A DNA stretch of 64,000 bases from Mesoflavibacter sp037029465 (GTDB lineage: Bacteria > Bacteroidota > Bacteroidia > Flavobacteriales > Flavobacteriaceae): contig NZ_JAYMEM010000026.1 of the NCBI RefSeq assembly GCF_037029465.1, positions 186,001-250,000 on the forward strand, given 5' to 3'. How positions within the stretch are numbered: position 1 is the first letter of the stretch; each line of letters begins with the position of its first letter. Both the position numbers and the translations under genes were made by a program. Below, in pieces: positions 44,964 to 52,590 of the stretch. The notes beneath the pieces are model-generated. The model made no database searches. It saw only the letters and a list, made by a program, of their open reading frames with translations, and was not told the DNA's origin.

Positions 44964-45596
44964 TTAGTTGGTCACCTTTTGAATTTCTTCAATTTCGAAT
45001 AGAGAATTCATTTCACAGATTGCTTTGCTCGTATTGTATTTATCAAATTTTAGATTTTTTGAATTTACTTTAGCATCACTTAACTTATGCTTGATTTTTA
45101 AGTAAATATCATTATCCTGTTTTGTGAAATATTTTCTTGTTTTTTCATAATCAGTTAAGTGTTTTTTTAGTTGTTTCTCCGCTGATGTGCAATCAGTAAA
45201 GAGTTTACTTGTCCTTTCAAAATGTAATAAAAACCAAAATTCTATACAGGGATTGTTAACAATTACAATAACATTATCAAACTTTTCAGCTTTTTCTTTT
45301 AGTTTTATAAATAATTGTTCGCTTGTTTCAGTACCTTTTTTTGCTTCACGTGTCTCTTTTACAATAACATCATAATCTACAATCCAAAAAACTTTTGTGT
45401 AGTCTTCTGCTAAATCCTTCACCATTTTAAATTGTTCAGGAATACTTTTTTTGCTTGGAAGTTTTGGTTCTATGTTTATGTTTAGCTCTCTTTCGTTACG
45501 CTTTAACATTTGTAAGTACCAAACCTCAGTATCTCCATCTACTACAAATGCAAATGCATTTGAACCTGCTATTTTAAATTTCGACCTTTTTCTCAT
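44964..45596 (-). CDS. rloB: RloB/AbiLii-like protein (candidate anti-phage component)
   Basis: The 210-aa protein has the RloB-family signatures: VVDGDTEVWYLQML (18-31, usually G-x-T-E with a conserved glutamate; E24), the acidic pair VDYD (D74, D76), and NNPCIEFWFLLHF (114-126). The arrangement resembles TOPRIM-type nucleases with divalent metal binding, so it is likely the toxic effector of the pair. Its partner RloA ends 5 nt upstream. In Lactococcus the paired homologues AbiLi/AbiLii give abortive infection. Evidence for defence here is family-based only. It converges with pcm. Confidence 0.85.
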   Translation of the reverse strand: MRKRSKFKIAGSNAFAFVVDGDTEVWYLQMLKRNERELNINIEPKLPSKKSIPEQFKMVKDLAEDYTKVFWIVDYDVIVKETREAKKGTETSEQLFIKLKEKAEKFDNVIVIVNNPCIEFWFLLHFERTSKLFTDCTSAEKQLKKHLTDYEKTRKYFTKQDNDIYLKIKHKLSDAKVNSKNLKFDKYNTSKAICEMNSLFEIEEIQKVTN

Positions 45597-45601
45597 AAGT
45601 A

Positions 45602-46894
45602 TTAATCAAGGTCAATGTAGTAATCACCCAAATTAGGCTTGCCTTTTAGTTTACCACTCTTGTATGCATTTAAAACATTAGTAGTGTCTCTAACTACAGA
45701 AGTGTCAAAATCAGCTAAGGAATATAACTGAGTTGAACAGTTTTCAGATTTATTTGTGAACCAAATTGCATCATTTCTAAATAAATCCTTATTATCTAAT
45801 ATTTCCCTATTATGTGTAGTAGCTAATATTTGAGAATTTTGAGAATTAACAAGAAAAGACAATATGAATTGAATGTATAAATCTGGATGTAGAGATGATT
45901 CTAGTTCATCGATTGGAATTATATTTTTGTTTTTTATTAATAAGGCTAATAAACCTGCAAATCCATAATACCTTCTTGTACCTTGAGATTCTAAATCAAT
46001 TGGCAAGCTATATTTCTTTCCATTTACAGTATGTTCAAAATCTATGCTTACTGAAGTTACTTTTCCTTCTTCTTTAAGTTTGTCAACTCTATCGTTAGAA
46101 ATCTCTAATTTTTCTACGAAATCAATAAATCCTTCTGGTAGTTCTTCACTTTTTTCTTGAATTAATATGTCTGATATATGAAAATCAGCTTTTTTGAGTA
46201 TGTTTATGACATCCTTTTTTTGTATTTCTTTATCTTCAATAATTGATGTAACAAAACCTTCTAATTTGGTTCTGGTATATACTAAAGGTTTAAGGTAATT
46301 ACTAAACCAATCAACAGTTTCATTCAGTTCAATAAAATCAATGTTAGTTTTTAGGTATCCTCCTAAAACTGTATTGTTCCAAAGAGTATTGGATTCAAGT
46401 GTCTTTTTAAAAGTTTTGTCTTTTTTAATTTTACTACCAAATTTTATTTCAGAAAATTGATGTTTTAAATCTGTTTTTCTTGTAAAAATATTTGCCTTTT
46501 TTGGATTATAATTGTCTAGTTTTTCACTTACGATTGCTTGTTCCGTAAATTCTACTTCATAATCATATCGTATTCCATTTTGTAAAAAATCAATAGACAG
46601 TATTGAATTCTGATTAGGTGTTTGTTCGTCAAAAAGAAAAGGTTTAAATTCCAATTCATCAGTTTTCTTTTCTTCGGGCTCTAGGACTAAATCACGTAAA
46701 AACTCTAAACCATTAAGTATTGTAGTTTTACCTGATGCATTGGCTCCATAGATAAGAGCTAACTTAAGTAATCTAAATCCATTTCTGTTTACAATGTAAA
46801 AATCATTAAGGTGTTCAGATTTGTCTGCTTCAAAAGTCAATGTCTGCTTATCTTTTACAGAGCCAAAGTTTTGCAAACTAAAGTTGATTATCAT
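45602..46894 (-). CDS. rloA: RloA/AbiLi-like AAA15/OLD-family ATPase (candidate anti-phage component)
   Basis: The 430-aa ATP-binding protein has Walker A GANASGKT at 50-57, an ABC-like signature SQGTRR at 303-308, and Walker B IIPIDELESSLHP from 325, with H361 in ATTHNREIL. This is the SMC/ABC-type architecture of the AAA15 family. No TOPRIM domain is fused, unlike OLD proteins. It probably senses phage or controls RloB by ATP hydrolysis. It begins the two-gene operon (5 nt to rloB) and is preceded by a 213-nt AT-rich gap. Its base composition is similar to its neighbours. Confidence 0.88.
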   Translation of the reverse strand: MIINFSLQNFGSVKDKQTLTFEADKSEHLNDFYIVNRNGFRLLKLALIYGANASGKTTILNGLEFLRDLVLEPEEKKTDELEFKPFLFDEQTPNQNSILSIDFLQNGIRYDYEVEFTEQAIVSEKLDNYNPKKANIFTRKTDLKHQFSEIKFGSKIKKDKTFKKTLESNTLWNNTVLGGYLKTNIDFIELNETVDWFSNYLKPLVYTRTKLEGFVTSIIEDKEIQKKDVINILKKADFHISDILIQEKSEELPEGFIDFVEKLEISNDRVDKLKEEGKVTSVSIDFEHTVNGKKYSLPIDLESQGTRRYYGFAGLLALLIKNKNIIPIDELESSLHPDLYIQFILSFLVNSQNSQILATTHNREILDNKDLFRNDAIWFTNKSENCSTQLYSLADFDTSVVRDTTNVLNAYKSGKLKGKPNLGDYYIDLD

Positions 46895-47107
46895 TTTTTA
46901 GTGCTATTTTGTAAGTTGTTTACAAATTAACAATAAAAAACTTAATTTAATCGTGTTTTTTTGTTTAATTTTTGTTAAGGTGTTGCATTTTCTGCTTATT
47001 GCTAATAAAAAGACAAAGCAAATTTCCAATTCCTATTATCTATTATCAAACGAAGTTAATTGATTTTTTATTCAAAATCAAATCTAGATTAACAGTTTAT
47101 GATTCAT
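46895..47107 (-). other. AT-rich spacer upstream of rloA
   Basis: The spacer has no credible gene. It holds the promoter region of rloAB and the tail of the DUF5686 gene's transcript. On the minus strand a TTAATTTG near the rloA start is a poor match to TAnnTTTG. No repeat or attachment-like sequence is visible at its edges. Confidence 0.5.
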
Positions 47108-49573
47108 TTAAAAACTAAACCCAAACAAAAAGGTATCATTAACCAATCCGCTTCCAGAATAAGCGCGCACATAATCTACACGCAAAAACCTAACTTTTCC
47201 CCAACCTAAGTTGCTTAAACCTATTGAAAACTCGTTGTAAGGCTTGTTTTCTTTAGTTAATGCAGCGTTGTAACCTAATACCAAATTGTAGTTTAGTTTA
47301 TTTATTAAAGGGATTTTGTTTAAAATATAGCCTTTAAAGTTGTGCTCTGCATGGATTTCGGCATAGTTGTTATTGGTGCTTAAATCGTAATACGGTAAGA
47401 TTTTAAAGCTGTTAATGTAATTACCATCCATAACAACATTGGTTTGGTTACCGTTAAAGTGATGGTAATCTATAAACGCAATATTTTCTGCATTATTAAA
47501 TACGCCAGCTTTTAAAAAGTAAGTTAAATCTCCTTTGTTGCTTAAGTTGACGTTTTGATATAATTGTGCTTTAAACAAATCAAAATTGTAGTTGCTAATG
47601 CTACTGCCAAATCCTTTTTCGTAACCTAAAAATAGCGTCGGAATTTTACTATTTGGTATGTTATATTTTCCGTTAGGATAACTTAAATAGTTTTGACCAA
47701 AATTAATACGCGTGTTTAAATTTAACTTATAAATATGATGATTTGCAAAAGAAGGAATACCGTAAGCTGTAGGATCTATTGGATTGTTACTGGTATATTC
47801 TCGGTCTGCTTTTGGGTACCAAGCTTGGTCTGTGGTATTGAAAAGCGATTTTCGGTTATTGTAACTCAAATTAGAGTAGAAGTGAAGTCCATTGACTAAC
47901 TCTTGATTGTAATTTGCTTGTACATAACTACGATCGTAAAGCTTTAAATAGTTTTTTTCTGCCCATAAAGAATACGACGTATTTAATAGAGGCAAACTAG
48001 TTAAACTTGGATTAAATTGCTCTACTTTACTACCACCAGAAAGCGATACAAATGCACGATTTTTATTGTTGAATCTATAGTTTATAGTTCCTGTACCACG
48101 TAATCTGTCATCTGCAAAACCATAGTTAACATCAGATTTTATGTTGAAATATTTTTCGCTGTCTTTATAGCGTTTTGTATAATTTGTGGTTATTGTTCCG
48201 TTCCAACCTTGAACGGTATTAAACTGAAGCGCACTTATTGGAGACGAAATTGAAAACGTCTTCTTTTTAAACGAATTTTTATACGTATAACCGCCTAAAA
48301 TATCACCAAGTTTAAATTTATTTTCTACTTGATCTACCGAATCTAAGTAAGGTTGAGATTCTCTAACCAATTGTATACTATCTTTTTTAATATAGTCTTT
48401 AACCTCTGCATCTGTAAGTGGTACAGGTCGTTTTTCTTGCCAATATAAACTATCTTTTTTGTTGGCGTTATCCTTAAATGAAAGAATCTCACGCGAGAAA
48501 TTGTTCTTATCTAAATTAGGATTAAAATCATAGTCGCTGTACACTGCGGTAAAGCGTCCGCTACCATTAAAGCCCATAAAACCAAAGGTAAAATCGAATA
48601 TTTGGGAAATTTTCCCCCAAACTTTTTCGTCTTCAAAATATGAAAAGGACTGATTGATAGTAAACAAATCTACAGGAGCAATTTGTGCTTGTTGACCAGT
48701 AACGTTAAGTTCTAAACCAAATAAACTCCATTGATCTTCTACAATATAAATGTAACCATCAAAGGTTTTGTCGTTTTTACGCTTTGGCAAAACTTGAATT
48801 TTATTGACCAAATGTCCTGAATCATCATAAAATGTACCGACTAACTTGTAGTTGTAATAATTAAAGGCGAAGTCTGCAATTGGTGAGACGATTTCGGTTT
48901 CAAGACTTATGGTGTTTTCGTAAAAATTAAAGTCGACATCTGTAGCGTTATTAAAACTAAAACCAGTACTATTACCACTTACTTTAGAAGCTATAATGGT
49001 TTCTTTTAAAGGTTTAGGTGATAATTTTTCTAATTTAGAAATAGTTTCAGAAAGGTAAATAATACCACTTCTTGTAGAGTCTAAACTTCCGCCTAAATCG
49101 CCAATTTCTTGACCAAAAATCTTTTCTGGAGCATCTTTAAGTTGTAATAAACCTCTGGAATAAAAATCAGCGGTGAAAGTATTATATTTTTCTAGGTTTT
49201 CTTCTCTTTTGGCAATAGTGTTTCTAATAATTTGAATGGCTGGATCTTCGTTAGCATCAAGCACAACTTCATCTAAACTAATATCTTCTTCTTCTAAAAC
49301 AGCATCTAACGTAAAAGGAAAACTGTTAATGGTCACAGTCTTTTTTAGTGTTTTAAATCCTAAATACTGAAAAACAATCGTGTAATCTCCTGTGTTTTTA
49401 ATATCTAATTGGTAATAACCGTCATTGTTTGTGGTTGTACCTTTTCGTGTGTTTTCAACAAAAATATTGACTACCGCAAGTGGTTTGTTTTCTTTAGAAG
49501 TTACAGTTCCTACAACTTGTGCAGAAACTTTAATACAAAATAATAGAAGTAAAAGAAGTAAAGATTTTTTCAT
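47108..49573 (-). CDS. DUF5686 / carboxypeptidase-regulatory-domain outer membrane protein
   Basis: From the ATG at 49573 the product is about 821 aa and begins MKKSLLLLLLLFCIKVSAQ, a signal peptide. The longer frame from 49600 adds nine residues before it and is rejected. A CarboxypepD_reg-like domain (about 20-105; GTVTSKENKPLAVVNIFVEN, KGTTTNNDGYYQLDI) precedes the DUF5686 body. The C-terminal ~400 aa have many short beta strands ending in aromatic residues (DTFLFGFSF), consistent with an outer-membrane barrel. The function is unknown; it resembles a TonB-receptor-like scaffold without a clear plug. Confidence 0.82.
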   Translation of the reverse strand: MKKSLLLLLLLFCIKVSAQVVGTVTSKENKPLAVVNIFVENTRKGTTTNNDGYYQLDIKNTGDYTIVFQYLGFKTLKKTVTINSFPFTLDAVLEEEDISLDEVVLDANEDPAIQIIRNTIAKREENLEKYNTFTADFYSRGLLQLKDAPEKIFGQEIGDLGGSLDSTRSGIIYLSETISKLEKLSPKPLKETIIASKVSGNSTGFSFNNATDVDFNFYENTISLETEIVSPIADFAFNYYNYKLVGTFYDDSGHLVNKIQVLPKRKNDKTFDGYIYIVEDQWSLFGLELNVTGQQAQIAPVDLFTINQSFSYFEDEKVWGKISQIFDFTFGFMGFNGSGRFTAVYSDYDFNPNLDKNNFSREILSFKDNANKKDSLYWQEKRPVPLTDAEVKDYIKKDSIQLVRESQPYLDSVDQVENKFKLGDILGGYTYKNSFKKKTFSISSPISALQFNTVQGWNGTITTNYTKRYKDSEKYFNIKSDVNYGFADDRLRGTGTINYRFNNKNRAFVSLSGGSKVEQFNPSLTSLPLLNTSYSLWAEKNYLKLYDRSYVQANYNQELVNGLHFYSNLSYNNRKSLFNTTDQAWYPKADREYTSNNPIDPTAYGIPSFANHHIYKLNLNTRINFGQNYLSYPNGKYNIPNSKIPTLFLGYEKGFGSSISNYNFDLFKAQLYQNVNLSNKGDLTYFLKAGVFNNAENIAFIDYHHFNGNQTNVVMDGNYINSFKILPYYDLSTNNNYAEIHAEHNFKGYILNKIPLINKLNYNLVLGYNAALTKENKPYNEFSIGLSNLGWGKVRFLRVDYVRAYSGSGLVNDTFLFGFSF

Positions 49574-49678
49574 TATGTTGGTTTTATAGTATAGACGCAA
49601 TTTTTACCTAAATGGTTGCCTATATAAAAACCAAACTTAATTTTTTTTGAGAAACAATTTAAAAATCAGTGTCTTAAA

Positions 49679-50137
49679 TTAATTATAAATTTTCTTGATA
49701 CGATCTAGATTACGTTTGTTGTCACGATCTTTAATAGTTTCTCTTTTGTCGTAAAGCTTTTTACCTTTAGCTAAAGCTATATCTAGCTTTGCAAGACCTC
49801 TTTCATTAATAAATAAACGTAGTGGAATGATAGTTAAACCAGACGTATTGACTTCTTTTTCTAACTTTTTAAGCTCACGTCTGTTAAGTAATAATTTACG
49901 CTCTGCTTTAGGTTTGTGGTTGTAATAATTACCGAAAACATACTCTTGTATGGTCATATTAATGACAAATAACTCGCCACGCTCATTAAACTCGCAAAAA
50001 CTTTCGGCTATCGAGGCTTTGCTGTCTCTAATGGATTTAATTTCGGTACCAGTTAAAACAATTCCAGCAGTGAATTTGTCTAAAATTTCATATTGAAATT
50101 TAGCCTTTTTATTAAGTATGTTTATTTTCTTTTGCAT
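49679..50137 (-). CDS. smpB: SsrA-binding protein SmpB
   Basis: SmpB delivers tmRNA to stalled ribosomes for trans-translation. The 152-aa protein has the conserved ILNKKAKFQYEILDKFTAGI, TGTEIKSIRDSKASIAESFC, NRRELKKLEKEV and GLAKLDIALAKGKKLYDKRE, with the basic tail (KRNLDRIKKIYN) that inserts near the decoding site. The tmRNA gene itself (ssrA) was not found in the window. A -10-like TAGCTTTG lies just before it. Confidence 0.96.
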   Translation of the reverse strand: MQKKINILNKKAKFQYEILDKFTAGIVLTGTEIKSIRDSKASIAESFCEFNERGELFVINMTIQEYVFGNYYNHKPKAERKLLLNRRELKKLEKEVNTSGLTIIPLRLFINERGLAKLDIALAKGKKLYDKRETIKDRDNKRNLDRIKKIYN

Positions 50138-50142
50138 TAAGG

Positions 50143-50150
50143 CAAAGCTA
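50143..50150 (-). promoter_or_regulatory. Candidate -10 box of smpB
   Basis: On the minus strand TAGCTTTG followed by C matches TAnnTTTG and ends 5 nt before the smpB ATG, implying an almost leaderless transcript. No clear -33 TTG is present. Confidence 0.4.
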
Positions 50151-50188
50151 ATAAAATTAAATGTTTTGCGAGGTTTTTTAAGAAGAAT

Positions 50189-50887
50189 TTAAGCCAGTTC
50201 TAAAGCTATTTCAATCATTTCAGAAAAGGTAGTTTCTCGTTCTTCGCTTGTTGTTCTTTCACCAGTCACTAAAGAATCAGAAATAGTTAAAATAGTAAGC
50301 GCACTAACTTTATGTTTTGCAGCAACGGTATATAAACCAGCGGTTTCCATTTCAACACAAAGTAACCCGAATTTTGACCATTTTTTGTAAGACTCAAAAT
50401 CGTCTGCGTAAAATTCGTCACTAGTAAAAATATTACCTGCTTTTATTGGAATGTTTTTGGATCTAGCCACATTTACAGCTTTTTCAAATAGCTCAAAATT
50501 AGCTGTAGGTGCATAATCTGCACCACCAAAACGCAGCTCGTTTAATCCAGAATTAGAAGATGCCGCCATAGCAATAACAATATCTCTAATTTTTACATGC
50601 TCTTGGTAGGATCCAGCACTACCAACTCTTATTAGGTTTTTAACGCCGTATTCTGTAATAAGCTCGTGTGCATAAATTGAAATACTAGGTACGCCCATAC
50701 CTGTTCCCATTACAGATATTTTATTGCCTTTATAAGTACCTGTGTAACCAAACATGTTTCTTACACGGTTAAAACAAACTGGGTTTTCAAGAAAAGTTTC
50801 TGCAATCCATTTAGCACGTAAAGGATCACCTGGAAGTAATATGGTTTCTGCTATTTCGCCTTTTTTGGCTTCAATATGTACGCTCAT
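50189..50887 (-). CDS. deoD: Purine-nucleoside phosphorylase, DeoD type
   Basis: DeoD splits purine (deoxy)nucleosides with phosphate to base and (deoxy)ribose-1-phosphate. The 232-aa hexameric-type protein shows ILLPGDPLRAKWIAETFLE, GTGMGVPSISIYAHELI, LIRVGSAGSYQ and CVEMETAGLYTVAAKHK, followed by LTISDSLVTGE with the catalytic Asp. It lies 20 nt after deoC, its partner in deoxynucleoside salvage, in the same transcription direction. Confidence 0.96.
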   Translation of the reverse strand: MSVHIEAKKGEIAETILLPGDPLRAKWIAETFLENPVCFNRVRNMFGYTGTYKGNKISVMGTGMGVPSISIYAHELITEYGVKNLIRVGSAGSYQEHVKIRDIVIAMAASSNSGLNELRFGGADYAPTANFELFEKAVNVARSKNIPIKAGNIFTSDEFYADDFESYKKWSKFGLLCVEMETAGLYTVAAKHKVSALTILTISDSLVTGERTTSEERETTFSEMIEIALELA

Positions 50888-50907
50888 TTTTTTGTCTAAA
50901 GTTGTGA

Positions 50908-51579
50908 TTAATAATTACCTTCTTCGGCTTTTTGACCTGTTACAATTGCAATTCCGTTAGATGTTCCGATACGTTCTGCACCAGCTTCTATGTATGCTTT
51001 TGCAGTTTTGGTATCTCTAATTCCGCCAGAAGCTTTAATTTTTACATTGCATTTTTCAGCAACGCTTTTCATAAGTTTTACATCGTGTATTGTTGCGCCT
51101 CCAGTACCAAAACCTGTTGATGTTTTAATAAAATCTGCTCCAGAATTGATCGCTAACTCACTTGCTTTAATGATTTCAATTTCTTCTAAATAACAAGTTT
51201 CTAGAATCACTTTTAACGTATTGTGAGGCATAACTTGTTTTACAGCTTCAATATCTTGCCAAACGGCATCAAAGTTTTTACTCTTTAAAAAGCCAATGTT
51301 AAGTACCATATCTATTTCGTCTGCACCGTCTTTTAGGGCTTGTTTGGTTTCTTCAACTTTTGCTTTTGTACTCATAGCACCTAACGGAAAGCCTATGACG
51401 CTACATACTTTTACGTTTGAGTTTTCTAATTCAGCTTTAGCTAAACTAACATAACAACTATTAACGCATACAGAAAAGAATTGATGTGTTTTAGCTTCGT
51501 TACACAGATTGATGATGTCTTGTTCTGTAGCTGTTGCTTTAAGAAGGGTATGATCTATATATGTATTTAAAGAATTCAT
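50908..51579 (-). CDS. deoC: Deoxyribose-phosphate aldolase DeoC
   Basis: DeoC cleaves deoxyribose-5-phosphate into glyceraldehyde-3-phosphate and acetaldehyde. The 223-aa TIM barrel has the Schiff-base lysine K152 in DFIKTSTGF and the second lysine K182 in IKASGGIRD, with DGADEIDMVLNIG near the middle. It precedes deoD by 20 nt on the minus strand. The two genes would work in sequence on deoxynucleosides, with a mutase (not in this window) between them. Confidence 0.97.
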   Translation of the reverse strand: MNSLNTYIDHTLLKATATEQDIINLCNEAKTHQFFSVCVNSCYVSLAKAELENSNVKVCSVIGFPLGAMSTKAKVEETKQALKDGADEIDMVLNIGFLKSKNFDAVWQDIEAVKQVMPHNTLKVILETCYLEEIEIIKASELAINSGADFIKTSTGFGTGGATIHDVKLMKSVAEKCNVKIKASGGIRDTKTAKAYIEAGAERIGTSNGIAIVTGQKAEEGNY

Positions 51580-51713
51580 ATGAATAATAATTATGGTATA
51601 AAGTTATTGAAATTTTGTGCAGAATAATAATGTACTTGGTAATCATTTTTAAGTTGTACGAAAAACTTTTAAAAAGCATGATAAAAGTCAGTTTTTATAC
51701 TTCATGACCTCTA

Positions 51714-51721
51714 TAAATTTG
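51714..51721 (+). promoter_or_regulatory. Candidate -10 box of the outer-membrane beta-barrel gene
   Basis: TAAATTTG matches TAnnTTTG and lies 28 nt before the ATG at 51750. The -33 position has only T-rich sequence, no clear TTG. Confidence 0.45.
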
Positions 51722-51749
51722 TATCAGTAACAAAAAACAAATATTAAAC

Positions 51750-52319
51750 ATGAAAAAATTATTATTATCATTTGCATTAATTTTATTAATATCATTTAAA
51801 GTGTCTGCTCAAGAAGAAAGCCAAGGATTTAAAGGAGCTTGGTGGGGATTAGCAGCTGGTAGTTTTACAGATAGCGAAGCTTCAGATACTCAAACATTAG
51901 TTTTATTACCAGCAGTTGGATATTTTGTATCTCCAACAGTAACCGTTGGTGGTGCTGTAGGTATCGTTAACAATAAAGTAGGAAGTGCTGATGCGACTAA
52001 CACTTTTGTTGTTAAGCCATTAGCAAGAAAATACTTTGGTGTAACTGACAAGTTTTTCTTATTTGGTGAAGCTAACGTGCCATTATTATTTGGAGAAAAC
52101 TTTACTGGATATGGATTTAACATCGAGCCAGGTATAGACTACTTTATTGGTGGTAAATGGACAATCGAAGCTAAGTTTGGTAGATTTGGATACAACTCTA
52201 TTAAACCTGATGGTGGAGATGCTACAGGAACTACTACTTTAGGATTCAATATGTTTGATGCACAAACACAAGAAGGATTAGGATCTGGAATGTCTATAGG
52301 TTTAAAATATATCTTTTAA
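51750..52319 (+). CDS. Outer-membrane beta-barrel protein (OmpX/Opa-like)
   Basis: The 189-aa protein begins with a Sec signal (MKKLLLSFALILLISFKVSAQ). The mature part alternates short beta strands (AWWGLAAGSFTD, TVTVGGAVGIVNN, KYFGVTDKFFLFGEANVPL, FNIEPGIDYFIGGKWTIEA). It ends with the aromatic signature LGSGMSIGLKYIF used by the BAM complex. It is probably an eight-stranded barrel of the outer membrane, function unknown. It is monocistronic, with a terminator at 52400-52427. Confidence 0.82.
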   Translation: MKKLLLSFALILLISFKVSAQEESQGFKGAWWGLAAGSFTDSEASDTQTLVLLPAVGYFVSPTVTVGGAVGIVNNKVGSADATNTFVVKPLARKYFGVTDKFFLFGEANVPLLFGENFTGYGFNIEPGIDYFIGGKWTIEAKFGRFGYNSIKPDGGDATGTTTLGFNMFDAQTQEGLGSGMSIGLKYIF

Positions 52320-52399
52320 TTAAAAGACAAACTAACAAAAAGCAAATTTTGGTATCAAATTATTATTTTAAGAGTTAGTTAGTTTAACCAAAATTTCAG

Positions 52400-52427
52400 A
52401 AAGCCACTTGAAAAAGTGGCTTTTTTT
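52400..52427 (+). terminator. Intrinsic terminator of the beta-barrel gene
   Basis: AAGCCACTT and AAGTGGCTT form a 9-bp stem around GAAA, followed by seven T. It lies about 80 nt after the stop codon. Confidence 0.8.
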
Positions 52428-52441
52428 ATTTTAAAAACATA

Positions 52442-52485
52442 ATAAAAAAAAGCAACACGCCACTTTAAGTAAGTATTGTGTTGCT
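52442..52485 (-). terminator. Intrinsic terminator of clpB
   Basis: On the minus strand AGCAACAC and GTGTTGCT (52485-52478 and 52458-52451) close a loop of 19 nt and run into a T tract at 52450-52442. It is about 105 nt after the clpB stop and lies back to back with the neighbouring + strand terminator. Confidence 0.75.
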
Positions 52486-52590
52486 TCTCAACTAACCAAC
52501 CAATTATGAAAACGGTCTTAAGTCTTAATTATTTTATGTGTTTTTTTAATTAACAGAATTTTGTGACTTTGACTTGGCTCAGTCACTAAA

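Noticed and set aside
47108..49600. Start at 49600 for the DUF5686 gene
   Set aside because: The signal peptide begins at the ATG at 49573, and the nine extra residues look like untranslated leader.
52486..52590. Short reading frame starting ATGAAAACGGTCTTAAG at 52506
   Set aside because: It is only about 15 codons long, lies in the clpB 3' region on the opposite strand, and has no supporting promoter or homology.
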